From contig NC_063263.1 in the NCBI RefSeq assembly GCF_019578655.1, positions 1,550,001 through 1,614,000 of the forward strand: a stretch of DNA of 64,000 nt, written 5' to 3'. This document shows, one piece after another, positions 13,267-25,869 of this stretch; the stretch's first letter is position 1; the number at the start of each line of letters is the position of its first letter. Both the position numbers and the translations under genes were made by a program. The DNA comes from Ricinus communis (lineage: Eukaryota; Streptophyta; Magnoliopsida; Malpighiales; Euphorbiaceae). Below the pieces are notes generated by a model. It was not told where the DNA came from, made no database searches, and was given only the letters and a program-made list of their open reading frames with translations.

Positions 13267-13480
13267 TAAGAAAGCTCTTGAAATTGATTAAAATGGCATA
13301 TGATATTAAAAAGGAGGAGTCTCGACCTATTTGCTTACGTAAATCCTGACGTTGAAAACAACATTTTAAAAAGTAAACCATGCTGTATTGAATATTCCTG
13401 CTGCTTATGTTGGAGCAGAGCAGCAGTGGGACAGTTTCTTACATGGAATCTGTGCAGGAATATCGTAGCATATGCTTCTC
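13267..13480 (+). repeat. Diverged dispersed repeat, copy 2
   Basis: Direct-orientation partner of 415-625, sharing the ordered short matches described there. Short open frames cross it on both strands, but none looks like a known protein and none is conserved in the other copy. Confidence 0.6.
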
Positions 13481-16400
13481 TTCATTTGTGTGGGCAATAA
13501 TAATAGAAACAGAGAACGATGAAAGTACATTATTTCCCCTCAAAGAGAAAACGGAAGTACCGTATTTGATTAGCAAGTACAACTCGTGATTCATGTCTCT
13601 CCATCTTCTCTGCCGTTTAAACCAAAAGAAAATTATTATCCAAAAAAAAAGAAAAGCGAAAAGAAAATTCAACTATTTAAGAACACCTATCTGAAATCTG
13701 TGTTAGAATCTATTTGGTACAACCGAATTCTATTATCAAAATCTTTTGCATGCAGTATTCAAGTTAAACATATATTTGTATACATGTAGAGACAGAAAAA
13801 TTAAGAGAGAGCCATAGAAAAATTAAAATTAAAATTATATTATTATGCTTGGTATATATATATATTTTTTAAAATCACTTTTAATTGACACATCAATAAT
13901 CCAATGAGAAATCAAATTCGAAAATAAACTTAATCGTTTTTTATTATTAACACTTTTTGATAATAGCTCCTAAACTTTGCTCCATGTCATCACTTTATCA
14001 AAAGTCTCCTAAACTTTGTCATTGTTATTTTATGTAAATAAAAATGTCATGAATTTCTGACCCATGTTACAATATGTTATTTTAAAAGAATAACCTTTAG
14101 TCATTTAATATATAACATCTTGCAACAATCGATATACTAATTGGGAGAAAATGGATACTTAAAACTTAATTCAAACAAGGAAAGTCTAATTCTTATTAAA
14201 TTTGAATTTTTTTTCATATTAGAGAAATTTTACCTTTAAGAAGTATAAAAAAATTAACTATTCGGTTAGTATAATTTATAACGGTTGAATTTTTCATAAA
14301 TAAAAGAATATATATATTAAAAAAAGAAGGAAAAATAGTCAGAATTAAAATCAATCACGTAGAGACAGAAATGGGTGGGGGTCAACGGTCACCATAGAAC
14401 TATCAAGTATCCTTTACCATATATAGCTAATTAATACAACATATATAATGATATCAATGATAATGGTTCTAAAAGATTATTATGATATGTTAAAGAGATT
14501 AAAGCCAAAAAAAAGATATTATCATGTGGAGAGCACGTAAGATGAGTCATAATCTAGCTAGCATCGTTATTAATATAGTAATCAATATTTTATTGTTTTG
14601 TTTGTTACTTTGTTTTTTATTTATTAAAATTTTCCAACTATTCGGAAACTGTAGCAGCCAGAGTTATTGTTTTTTCTTTTTTCACTACCCTCGGCGACAC
14701 TTTTTTTTTTTTTTTTAACCGTAAACCGGAGCTAATTTTAATTTTTCACTTTACACTTTTTCTTTTCTCGAGTAATATTTTTCAATCATTAATAAGATAA
14801 CCAAATTATATTTCTATTATATTTGTATGAGTTGGTAAGAATTTATTAATTTTAATTGTAAAATCTCTTATATCTATGTAGCAGTGAATTTGAAAAAAAT
14901 ATAATAAATTAAAAATGTATGGAAAAAATCTCGTAACCGTTAAAATTTTAACATTTGAAGATAAATTTAGATTTTCAAAGATGAATTTATTTGGTGAAAT
15001 TTCATATAGAATTTTAACTTATATTTACCTTCTTTTGTTGTTTATTTAATTTGATGGTTAAATATTATGAATATTCTTTTTTCTTTATGCGAGTTTGTTT
15101 GTCTTCTGTCATTGGAGTTAGAATGAGTTTGATTCTAGTATTTAAAAAATCATATTTGTTTAAAGACTCTTCAAATGACAATGAAGTTGATTTGTGGCCC
15201 AATATAACCATCAAGTGAAATGTGTTTCTGCTAATGCACCAAATGCAACCAAAATGTTATATACAATTGTTTCGTCATCACGATCAATAAAACTTAGAAA
15301 AAAAATTCATTTTTATAACAAGATTAGTATGTATATTTTGAACATTGTTACGTTTACTTGTCTGTTACAAATTGTACTTTCTAATCATTTTAATGAAAGA
15401 CTTCTTTAATTTCAAAAAAAAAAAATTATTTTACACTTTTTAGGTTTATGTGTAATTATTAACAGATTTTGATGTGTTACACGTAATTAGCCAGAAAGTG
15501 TTGAATAAGAAACTTAAATAGCAATAGACAGATGCTAAGCATGTCATCTATAGATAAATAGGATTAAATATCACCATATAACATTATATATTAAGAATCA
15601 TATTTTCATTGTGTTTGATTTAATAGCTGGGGAGTTGCTTATATTACTTGTGGGTGTACTCCTCTGATTAATAATGAAATTTGGCAAGATTTGAGAATCT
15701 TAGCTAAATATTACGCTTACACATAGATCTTAAGTTTCAGTTTAGAATATAAAAATCGTCTGATCTTTTCATTTGAGTTTTTATAAAAAATCTTTAATAA
15801 TTATTTGTTAATAGAGAGTGTCACTGAAAAAATAATTAGTCCAAACATATGAAAAAAAATTAATTTATAAATTTATAGAATAAATGTGATATCATTAAAA
15901 TGGTTAAATTAAAATGTAATACTAAAAGCAGCTCTAACTTTCTTTGATTTTTCATTATCTTCGTGTACGATGGGCAAAGAAACTTGTTATGAAGAATGAC
16001 CATACGCATAGGTTTTGGTCCTTAACAATCAGTTTGTAAGAATGAGAGGGTAAAAGTAGAAAAAGAAAAAAAATAAAATTTAATTTGTCCCTCATATTTT
16101 TAAAAAAGATCAATTTAATATATTTAATTTTATTTATTTAAATCAGTTGAGAAATTTTTTTAACTCAATTTCTTTTTTAGTTTCTTTCTTAATAAATAAA
16201 AAATAAATTAATAATTTTTTAAAAAAATTTATAACTTAAAATAATTGTAACATTTAGTTATATTTTAATCGTAGTGGTTTTAAATTAGAAATTTATAATT
16301 TAATTTAAAAATTGATGTTTATTAATTTTAATTGTGTCACTTTTAAAAAGATGAATTAAATAAAAGATAAAAACTTTGATTAGATTATTCTAAAAAATTA

Positions 16401-17157
16401 AAAAAAATGTTAATTTGATGTTTCTCTAATAAGTTGAGAGAGTTGTTTGGATTGTTTGTCTTTCGTTGTCGGAATGTTGATGAAGTTTGGATCAGTAAAG
16501 ATTTGAAAAGAGAGATTGATTTAGAAAATGAAAGCAGAATTACATTTTTAGTCCACTTACTTTCACTTTCTACATTTCTAGTGCATCATTTTACAGGTGG
16601 CCATGAAGCAATGCACTTGCACATATGCCCCGTTTTCATCATGACACGTAAGACTCCATTCCATCTTTTTGGTTAAGTATCAGTGGAAAAATAGTATAAT
16701 AGGATGTGGTTGAAAATCATAAAATAATTTATTTTATTTAAAAAAATATAAAAAAATAAATTTAAAATAATAAAGTTAAAAAAAATTATTTTATATTATG
16801 AAATGTGTTAATTTACTGATATAGAATTTATTTAGAAATTCTACTTATTTTGTTAGAATTTAGTTTAATTATAATTAATTTTATATAATTTAATTATGTA
16901 AAATACTAAATAGCTTTCTCAATTTAAAATATATAAATTTTAGATTTACAAATGAATTTCATTAATTTTTTGAATTTTAACTAAACGCTATATAAAGGAT
17001 TTTACTATTATTCTAACTGAAATTCAGACATTTATATTATAAATTAAATTTAGAAATGATGATGATATTGATAAAAAATCTGTGTAATATATCTATGAAC
17101 TGGGAATCGTAAATTTTAAAATAACAGAATGTTAATGATGATAATAACTAATAAGTT
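13481..17157. other. AT-rich intergenic DNA, no gene seen
   Basis: No convincing gene. A + strand frame at 16434-16676 (80 codons) has mixed composition but no recognised domain and no repeat context, and is probably chance. Poly-T and poly-A tracts are common (for example near 14700 and 15413). Confidence 0.5.
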
Positions 17158-17284
17158 ATTCACACGCGATATCTGAGTAACACTAGCTCATTAAAACTCA
17201 AATAGCCATTGATGAAATCAACTATCATTTATAGTTTTTTCTTGATTGATAGCAAAATATCTTTTATTAAAAAGAAAACACATT
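17158..17284 (+). repeat. 127-bp direct repeat flanking copia, left copy
   Basis: Starts attcacacgcgat and ends directly against the 5' LTR. It matches 23343-23471, which begins directly after the 3' LTR, with roughly 17 differences by eye. The arrangement is repeat-LTR-internal-LTR-repeat, which is what a very long target duplication would look like. Normal copia integration gives 4-6 bp. Confidence 0.85.
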
Positions 17285-17819
17285 TGTTAGTTTTCTAATC
17301 TTTACTATGTGGGTTTACATATTTATATGATAAATATATTAATAGTTGTTTTATTATTGGACTTATTTAAAATAATTTATTTATATAGAGGCCTATAGAT
17401 TTCTGGATTTTGATATGGGTTAAGTGGACGGATACCATTTTCTAACCTATATAGGCTTAATGAAATTTTATTAGATTAATATAAAAACTCCTATATTATG
17501 GTTTCCAATACATCAAATCATACGATAACTTTTATTCTCTACTCATTAGAGATAGAAGGCAAGAAAATCTAAAGCATTTAGAGATTTGACTGAGGATAGC
17601 CATATCTGTTGATTCAAGTACTCATTCATTATTCATTTTATAAAAGTATTGATTGTTATAATGGAGAGAGGTATTTATGGCTAAACTTCCTAAACAATTA
17701 TAGCATGATAGTTTTAGGTATTAAGATCTGATGATCAATGTGAGTTTTGATATCTATGATTTATACATATTTTCATGGATTATTCATTGATTAATTATTA
17801 TAGATAATAAAGTTTAATA
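17285..17819 (+). repeat. 5' LTR of copia
   Basis: It aligns along its whole length with 22812-23342, including the ctatataggcttaatg / ctatataaacttaatg segment and the ending agataataaagt-ta-a. The primer binding site follows immediately. Confidence 0.9.
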
Positions 17820-17821
17820 AA

Positions 17822-17833
17822 TGGTATAAGAGC
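17822..17833 (+). promoter_or_regulatory. Primer binding site
   Basis: tggtataagagc, one base away from the initiator tRNA-Met type tggtatcagagc commonly used by plant copia elements. Confidence 0.85.
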
Positions 17834-18479
17834 TCCTATCATGTTAAATTATTAGAATTAAAATTATTATTTTCACATAATTACATTTGACTTGCGTTAT
17901 GGAGCCTTTCATATTCATCAGTTTTTAAAACTTTTGTTTTGATAGTAAACTTCATTTTATCTGAATATTAAATGTATGTATGAGATTTACATGTATTTAG
18001 GTTGTATGGCAGTATCATTAACATATTTGAATTTTATCAAATACACGAATCTATAGTTTTACATACAATGTTTATTATCTTTATTTCAAATTAAGTTAAT
18101 TGAAACAATATGTTACCAAAGTATCCACTGTTGTATAAAATCAATTTAGTTTGAAACATAAAGATTTTATGTATTCATTGTTTATGCAAATATTGATCAA
18201 TTTAAAGGCGGGTTAATATTTGGCCAAATAATAAAAATATTTGTGATAATAAATATTAATGATTATATAGTTGTTGCCCATATGAATGATAGTCGGTCCA
18301 AAGAAAAACTAAACTATTGTTTGACAGGATTTATTATCAATATTTTATTATTAATTGAGAGTACCATTTACAATTGATATTTTATGCAAACACTCAATGT
18401 CAAGTTATGCTAGGTATCTTGTTTTGTCACTTTTATGACATATTTATTAATTATGTGATGTTTCTTATTCTCTATTTAG

Positions 18480-19260
18480 TTTCAACAACTACAAATAATG
18501 TTTCTGCTCAAATTAGTGTTATTCCTATGCTAAATGGTACAAATTTTGAGGTCTGAAAAGATAATGTGGAAATCCTTCTTGGCTGTATGGATTTAGACCT
18601 TGCGCTAAGGACGGAACAACTTACTTTAGCTGAAGATAGAACAAATGAGGCTAAAGTTAAGAAGTGGGATCGCTCTAACTGCATGAGTCTAATGATTATG
18701 AAACTTTCCATATTGGAAGCATTTCAGAATCTATTTCTGAGAGAAATAATGCTAAGGAATTGTGTGGCAATACAACAATATTTTGCCAAGAATGAGAAAT
18801 TAGAAACAAGTAACCATTTAACTGTTATGATTTCTATGAGGTATAAGGAAAAAGGGAACATAAGGGAGTACATTATGGATATATCAAATCTTGCTGGAAA
18901 ACAAAAGACACTAAAATTAGAGATAAATGAAGATTTACTCGTGCATTTAGTTCTTATTTCTCTTCATGCACAATTCAGTTAATTTAAGGTGAGTTATAAT
19001 ACTTAAAAAGATAAATAAACTCTTTAAAGGCTAAGGATTTAGAGGGATAAGACTGAAAGTGCTCATTTAACATCAACCTCTCAGAATAATAAAAAGAAGA
19101 GGGCTAAAGATACTGCAACTGGAACACCTTCGTAGAAAAGGCGAAGAAGCAAAGTGATGAATTCACTTGGTTTTTTACACAAAGGGAGGACGCATTAAGA
19201 AAGAGTGTTCCAAATACGCCGCTTGACGTGCAAAGAAGGGTAAAGTTCTCGCTTTAGTTT
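18480..19260 (+). pseudogene. Copia gag relic
   Basis: Reads VSAQISVIPMLNGTNFEV, a stop, then ILLGCMDLDLALRTEQ, the usual plant copia gag start. It continues through KVKKWDRSNCMSLMIMK and MRYKEKGNIREYIMDISNLA (open 18566-18982), the UBN2-type gag core. The zinc knuckle region after 19100 is broken by stops (GFLHKGRTH, a stop, ERVFQI). Confidence 0.85.
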
Positions 19261-19284
19261 TTTTTGAAGCTAATTTGGCTTCTG

Positions 19285-20560
19285 TACCTATAGACATTTG
19301 GTGGTTAGATTCTGGTGCTACTACTTACATAAGTGTGTCTATGCAGGACGACCTCTAGAGTTGATTGCCAACTGATGCTGAAAAATTAATCTATGTGGCC
19401 AATGCAATCAAGTTTCTGTGTAAGCTATAGGGTATTTTAGATTATTTCTAAATACTGGCTATTATTTGGATTTCGTGAGATTTTTGTTGCTCGGTTATTT
19501 AAACGAAATTTAGTTTCTATTTTTTCTTTAGACAAATGTATATACCTTTGTGGTTTTGGAAATAATAAAGTTAATATCTTTCTAAATTCAAGTTTTATTG
19601 GTGCTGATATTTTAGTTGATCGTCTTTATATGCTAAAAACTGTTACTTTTCGTAATCAAATCCTGCACACTAGTTCAGAAGGTGCAAAGTGCAAATTAAT
19701 TGAGAATTCTGCTTCCCTATGCCATAAGCGTTTAGGCCATATCTTTGAACAGATAATTTAGAGGTTTGTGTCGGATGAAATTCTTGATTCCCTTGATTTA
19801 ACAAACTTTCAAGTTTGTATTGAGTGCATTAAGAAAAAGACAACAAACATAAAGAAATCAGGTGCTAACAGATGTACAAAAGTCTTAGAACTAATAAATA
19901 TGAATATCTGTTATCCATTTTCTACACCAGCATGGAATGGTCAATAGTACTTTATTACGTTCATAGACGACAACTCAAGATATGGCTACCTTTATTTGAT
20001 AAGTAAGAAATCTCAATCTCTAAACGTGTTCAAGTCTTACAAAGCTGAAGTTAAACTTTAACTTGGTAAGAAAATTAAAGTTGTCAGATCTAACCGTGGT
20101 AGAGAATACTATGAAAGATATGATGGATCAAGTGAACACTATCCAAAGACCGCCGGTGCTGATAACTGCTGCCGTAGGTACACTATGGCTTGTAAACCAG
20201 CATGGATGGTGTTGTTGAAAGACGAAACATGATGCTTAAGGACATGGTAAGAAGTATGGTCATTCATTCTTCTTTACCCGACTCTCTTTAAAGCATTAAA
20301 TCGCTGCGTCATGCGTATATCCTTAATAGAGTACTCACAGCGAGTTAAAAAACTCCATATGAATTATGGACTAGCAAAAAGTCCAATATAAAGCACTTAC
20401 ACATTCGGGGATGTCCAGTTGAAGCAAGGCCTTATAGGCCCAATGAAAAGAAATTGGACGCTAAGACATTTAATTGCTATTTTGTGTGATATGCATAACG
20501 CTCTAGAGGATTTAAGTTTTATGATCCCAAAACCTGACCTTTCTTTGAGATGAGAAATGC
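19285..20560 (+). pseudogene. Copia protease and integrase relic
   Basis: IDIWWLDSGATTYISVSMQ near 19295-19345 holds an intact D-S-G protease motif. CHKRLGHIFEQII near 19720-19760 is the pre-integrase domain. ITFIDDNSRYGYLYLI near 19955-20000 and KVVRSNRGREYY near 20078-20115 belong to the integrase core, the latter with the catalytic D changed to N. The C-terminal part includes KTPYELW near 20350. Frameshifts and stops occur in every block. Confidence 0.85.
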
Positions 20561-20859
20561 GATATTGCTTGAGGATGTAGAGTTTGTGGGGGAAGGATCA
20601 AGAAATGTCTCTTTTGATGAAAAAACTATCTTTGAAGAAGAGAAATTCGTTTCTCTCTTTCCTAACATTATTCACGAAGTTCTTTTATAGAGCAAAACTC
20701 AACAACCTCAAGAAGTGCCATTAAGAAGGTCAACTAGAGAAAGGATGAATGCGATTCCAGATAATTATTACGTATTCCTCTTCGAACAAAAAGATTCTAC
20801 AGGCTTAGCGAAAGATGATCCAATCACCCTTCACGAAGCTCTTCAAAGTTTCAATTCTC

Positions 20860-22340
20860 AATGTTTGATCAATGTTATGTAAGAGAAGATGAAATCCATA
20901 AAAGACAATGACGTTTGGAATCTTTTTGAATTGCCTAAAGGCACAAACCCATTAGTTGTAAATGGATATTTAAAACCAAAAGGATTCAAAAGGCAACATC
21001 GGAAGATATAAGACTCGTATAATCGCTAAAGGATTCACTTAAAAGGAAGGCATTGACTATAAAGAGAAAATTTCTCAAGTTTCATCAAATGACTTTTTTA
21101 GGATAATAATGACACTTGTAACTCATTTTGATTTAGAGCTACATCAGATGGATGTAAAGGAAATATTTCTCAATAGGGACGTTGATGAAATGATTTTTAT
21201 GGTTTAACTAGAAAATTTTAAATCTAAAGGTTCAAATTCTATGGTGTGTAAATTAAAGAAATCCATCTATGGTCTCAAACAGGCTTCTCGCCAATGGTAT
21301 TAAAAATTTCATCAAGTGATTACTTCAATATAGTTTTGAGGTAATAAAAGTTGATGATTGTGTATATCACAAGTTCAGTGGGAGTAGGTTTATCTTCTTT
21401 GTGTTGTATGTTGATGACATATTGTTGGCTAGTAACGATATAGGCTTATTATACGAAACCAAGAAATTTCTCACTAAGAATTTTGAGATGAAGGATCTTG
21501 GGGATACCTCTTTTGTGTTAGATATACAAATACTGCATGACTGCTCTTAAGGTTTTCTTAGCTTATAAAAAAAGGGCTATATTGAAAGGGTGCTAAGTAG
21601 ATACGATATGAAAAACTGCTAGCTAAGAGATACACCTATAGCTAAAGGAGATAAGTTCAGCCTCAAGCAATGCCCCAAGAGTGACCTTGAAGTAAATGAG
21701 ATGCAAAAGATTCCCTATGCCTCGGTAATTGAAAGTCTAATGTATGCTCAAGTTTGTAGTCGTCCCGATGTAGCAATTATAGTGGGCCTGTTGGGTGGCT
21801 ACCTAAGTAGCCCAGGATCATTGAAAGCAGCCAAATGAGTTATGCAGTACTACAGAGAACAAAGGACTTCATGCTAACATATAAAAGATCAGATAGTTTG
21901 GAGATCATTGGGTATTCTGATTCCGATTTTATGGGATGCTAAGATAGTAAATGGTCCATTTCAGGCTATGTTTTTATGTTAGTTGGAGGAGTTATATCTT
22001 GAAAAAGTGTCAAACAAACACTTATAGCTTCTTCAAACATGGTTGCATAGTTCATAGCTTGTTTTGACTAATCATGGGATATGACTGCAAAATTTTATCA
22101 CAAGGTTACGTGTAGTTAATGGCATTGAAAAGCCATTAGGTTTATTATATGACAATAAATCTGTCGTTTTATATTCTAATAATAATAGAAGCTCTATAAA
22201 GTCAAGATATATTGACATCAAGTTTCTAGTCTATTAAAAAGAGAGTTTAGATGGTCAAATTTGTATAGAACCTATAGGGATAAGCTCCATAATAGCGGAA
22301 CTGTTGACTAAGGATTTGCCACCTAAGGCCTTTCATAAGC
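20860..22340 (+). pseudogene. Copia reverse transcriptase and RNase H relic
   Basis: Contains LHQMDVKEIFLNRDVDEMIF (21130-21200), [17 protein letters not shown] (21250-21300), an intact YVDDILLASND box (21409-21440) and KNFEMKDLGD (21478-21505). RNase H remnants follow: PYASVIESLMYAQV (21712-21755), YSDSDFMGC near 21915 and a decayed DNKSVVLYSNN near 22150. Stops separate most blocks. Confidence 0.88.
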
Positions 22341-22811
22341 ATATCGCTCATATAGGTGTGGGCATATATAGTGATATCCTGATTTAGTGGGAGTTTTACT
22401 TTTGGATGTTCTATGGATTGATATATATTTAAATAGTTATATTTATGCATAATAAAGTTTATGATTCATTTCATTTTTATACCTCTGAATTTGATTGTGA
22501 TTATGGATTGATCTCTCTAAAGAATAAATCAGAACCAATTGAAAATAAGCATGTTTTGAGATCATATTGCATGTAATTTTCACACTACTCATCCATACTT
22601 GATCTATGCCATTGAATATATTAATATGGTGAGCATGAAAGGTTTAGTCATGCCTATAAATGACAAAAGCCACCATGATCTTATATTGATATAGAAAATG
22701 GACCAGATTGTACCTAAGGGGAAGTCTAAAGAAATAGCAAGACAATGTATATATAAGGAATTTCATTTGATATAATTGTTTCAAATTTCATATGTAGCCT
22801 AAGTAGGAGAC

Positions 22812-23342
22812 TGTTAGGTTTTTAATCTTTATTATATGGGCTTACATATTTAATGATAATTATATTAATAGCTGTTTTATTAGTGGGCTTATTTAAAGTG
22901 ATTCATTTATATAGAGCCCATAAACTTTTGAATTTTGGTATAGTTTAAATGGGTGGATACCGTTTTCAAACCTATATAAACTTAATGGAATCCTATTAGG
23001 TTAGTATTTAAAGACTCCTGGGTTATGGTTCCTAATATGTCAAGTCATATGGCAACTTCTATTCTCTATCCATCAGAGACAAAAGATAAGAAACTCAAAG
23101 AATTTAGAGATTTCACTGAGGAAATCCATACTTGTTCATTCAAGCACTCGTTCAACATTCATTTCGCAAAATTTTGACTGTTAAAATAGGGACATGTATT
23201 TATGGCTAAACTTCCTTAATAATGATAGCATGATAGTTTTGGATATTAAAATTTGATGTCAATATGAATTTTGATATCTATAATTTGTATGCGTTTTCAT
23301 GGATTATTCGTTGATCTTTATTATAGATAATAAAGTCTAACA
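22812..23342 (+). repeat. 3' LTR of copia
   Basis: Starts tgttaggtttttaatc after the purine-containing tract agtaggagac and ends ..agtctaaca. Partner of 17285-17819. Confidence 0.9.
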
Positions 23343-23471
23343 ATTCACACACGATAGCTAAGTAACACTAGCTCATAAAAAACTCAAGTAGCTACTGATG
23401 CAATCAACTATCATTTATAGCTTTTTATTGATTGATAATAAAGTATCTTTTATAAAAAAGAAAACATATTT
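23343..23471 (+). repeat. 127-bp direct repeat flanking copia, right copy
   Basis: Begins attcacacacgat exactly at the LTR end and corresponds to 17158-17284 in the same orientation. Confidence 0.85.
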
Positions 23472-23623
23472 ATTTATATTTAAAGCTAATAAGCATCTCT
23501 AACCATGTTTTCTATGTGCTTTTCTATTAAAATATAAAAAGTTAAATTTTTATTTTAATTTAGTTTAAAATATATATGTATTTTAATAATTTTCTATTTT
23601 ACTTTTTAATTGAAATTCATATA

Positions 23624-23815
23624 TGATATGATTCATAGAATCAGAAACCCTAAAAACAACGAATTTTAAGAAATAAGGCAATTGTGTTATTAACCCATAA
23701 CAACTGTACAAACAGAGTATTTATACAAGTCTATGTATATTAGATGTAACTAACTCTAACAATACAACCAATAGAGAAATGACACCTTAACAGTATGTTA
23801 TACAATACTCTATCA
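23624..23815 (-). repeat. 3' LTR of the - strand copia
   Basis: On the - strand it begins tgatagagtatt after the purine tract gaaggggg and ends ..gaatcatatca. It aligns with 29013-29171, which has lost about 35 bp near its start. Confidence 0.85.
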
Positions 23816-23829
23816 ACCCCCTTCAAACT

Positions 23830-24440
23830 TAGGGTAGAAAGACTTTCTGCTCTAAGTTTATGCCTTGAAGAATTGAACTGAGTACAAGAAATTATTGTGG
23901 TAAAAGTACCTGCAACTTGTTTAGAAGTTGGATCATAGCAGACCTCCATTTCCTTTCTAACTAATTTTTCTTTGGCAAAATAAAGATCTGATTATATATG
24001 TTTTGAACAAGCATGTAAAACTAGATTTACAGAGAGTAATACAATACTCAAATTGTCACACTAAAGAACATGAGGTCTAGGAAGAGAAATATACAACTCC
24101 ATTAGAAGAGACTTGATCCATAAGATTTCAGTAACCAAGTTAGCTAATCTTCTATATTCAACCTCAGTACTCGACCTTGTGACTGTACATTATTTCTAAG
24201 ACTTCTAGCTTATTAGTTTGAACCAAAATAGATATTAAACCTGAAGTTGATCGTCTATCATCAGGGTCAGATGCCCAATTTGCACCAAAAAATCCAATAA
24301 GATCTAGAACATTAGACTTCGTCAAATGCGGACAATCAATAGTGCTCTTTAAGTATCTTAAAACTCTCTTAACAACCTTCCAATGATCTTTTGAAGGAGA
24401 CTGCATCAATTGACACACCTTATTGACACTACAGGACAAC
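23830..24440 (-). pseudogene. Copia RNase H relic
   Basis: On the - strand it reads NKVCQLMQSPSKDHWKVVKR and VLRYLKSTIDCP near 24330-24420, then GANWASDPDDRRSTSG near 24235-24285, the typical copia RT-RNase H junction (NWASDPDDRRSTSG). The rest is frameshifted, with RRLANLVTEIL-type remnants near 24110-24160. Confidence 0.85.
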
Positions 24441-25355
24441 TTAGGTATGGTCATAGTAACCCATTGTACTTTTATATAGTTGAAGATCTTCAACTGGATC
24501 ACCACCATGAGTAGACAGCTCGAGACCACTAACCATTGAAATATTAAATCCTTTTGAATGCAACATTTTGGTATTCTGCAAGAGATTTGTAATATATTTC
24601 TTTTGTGACAAATGTAAACCTTCAGTAGTTTTAGCAACTTTAATATCCAGAAAATAGTTCACATCACCCAAATCTTTCAAAGCAAAGACAATGTTCAATT
24701 GAGAAATCAAAGAACCAATAACAAAGGAATCACTTCTAGTAATAAAAAAATCATCAACATACACTAGACCATAAGTAGTATGTGCAGATATGATGCATAT
24801 AATTAAAGATGGGTATGATCTAATTGAAGAAAAACCAATAGCTAATAAAGCTTGATGAAGCTTATCAAACTAGGCCCTAGGCACCTGTTTTAACCCATAC
24901 AAAGCTTTATTCAGTTTACATACTAGATGAGGACATGTCTATCCACAAATCCTTGAGGTTGTATCATGTAGACAGATTCTTACAAATTGCCATTAAGAAA
25001 TGTGTTGTTCATATCCAATTGCTTCATTAACCATCCCTTGGATAGAGTAATATGAGAATGATGCTTATTATAGTAGGTTTGACTACTGGACTAAATGTCT
25101 CAGTAATATCAAATCATGCTTGTTGATGAAAACCTTTTGCTACAAGGCGAGCCTTGTATTCTGAAACACTATCATCAGAGTTTTCTTTCATTTTAAAGAC
25201 CCATTTAAACCCAATTGGAATTTTACTTGTTGGGAAGTCAACAAGGGTCTACGTATTGCTTATAATTAAGGCTTTATATTCTGCAACCATTGCTTCTTGC
25301 CATTCTGGTTGCAACAGTGCCGCTTCAACACTTTGAGGGTTACTTGATAGCATCT
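24441..25355 (-). pseudogene. Copia reverse transcriptase relic
   Basis: On the - strand the catalytic box reads LVYVDDFFITRSDS (24720-24770), with both aspartates kept, followed by ALKDLGDVNYFLDIKVA near 24635-24690. Upstream, 24900-25350 carries decayed versions of the segments YTIQPQGFVD, KIPIGFKWVFKMKENSDD and QNIQGSPCSK, broken by stops and frame changes. Confidence 0.82.
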
Positions 25356-25358
25356 ACA

Positions 25359-25864
25359 TAAAGTTTAGGGTAAAGTTTAAAAAGCTATCTTATGGTTTGG
25401 CGATTTTTAACTTGAGAGGTGAGGATATTTTTCATATCAAAGGAGTACTACATGCTTTATTTTTCTTAGCATTTCTTAACTACAAATTTATGTTTTTATT
25501 ATTTTTATATAGTTTTGTATGTATTTAACATGGCCATTACTAAATTATGATTTTATAAGTAATGTGACATCTAACAATGTATCATAGAATTCATAAATAT
25601 ATTAAAATTTTATTTAAAAATAAATTTTTAAATTTGATTAAAATTAACAAAATTTATGTTTTAACAATTTGTTATGATTACAAAATATCTAATCGGATAC
25701 TAAATGATTTAAAAATACATATGTTATTAAGAATTTATTTTTACAATCTAAAAAATGAGAAAAATATTACATGTACCTAACAAATGCTTAAAAAATAGAA
25801 CACATATTGCTCTTCTAAAAGCGACAAACCATAGGTAGTTTTTTGAGCTTTACCCTAATGTTTA
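25359..25864. mobile_element. Mutator-type MITE nested in copia pol
   Basis: A 488-bp AT-rich insert (25368-25855) bounded by inverted repeats of about 33 bp, both beginning gggtaaag. It is flanked by a 9-bp direct repeat with one mismatch (taaagttta at 25359-25367 and taatgttta at 25856-25864). It interrupts the copia sequence between RT and integrase. No transposase is encoded. A 9-bp target duplication with such inverted ends is typical of Mutator-like (MULE) elements. Confidence 0.82.
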
Positions 25865-25869
25865 GGCTT

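Larger units (their letters stand above)
17285..23342 (+). mobile_element. Ty1/copia retrotransposon with two LTRs, + strand
   Basis: A 6.06-kb element with LTRs at 17285-17819 and 22812-23342, a tRNA-Met-type primer site (tggtataagagc) three bases after the 5' LTR, and decayed gag, protease, integrase, RT and RNase H in copia order. The LTRs begin tgtta and end ..taata or ..taaca. They differ at many positions, and every coding domain has stops, so this is an old, dead copy. Confidence 0.92.

Noticed and set aside
16434..16676. 80-codon + strand open frame
   Set aside because: Mixed composition but no known domain, no conserved partner and no nearby gene structure; not enough to call a gene.
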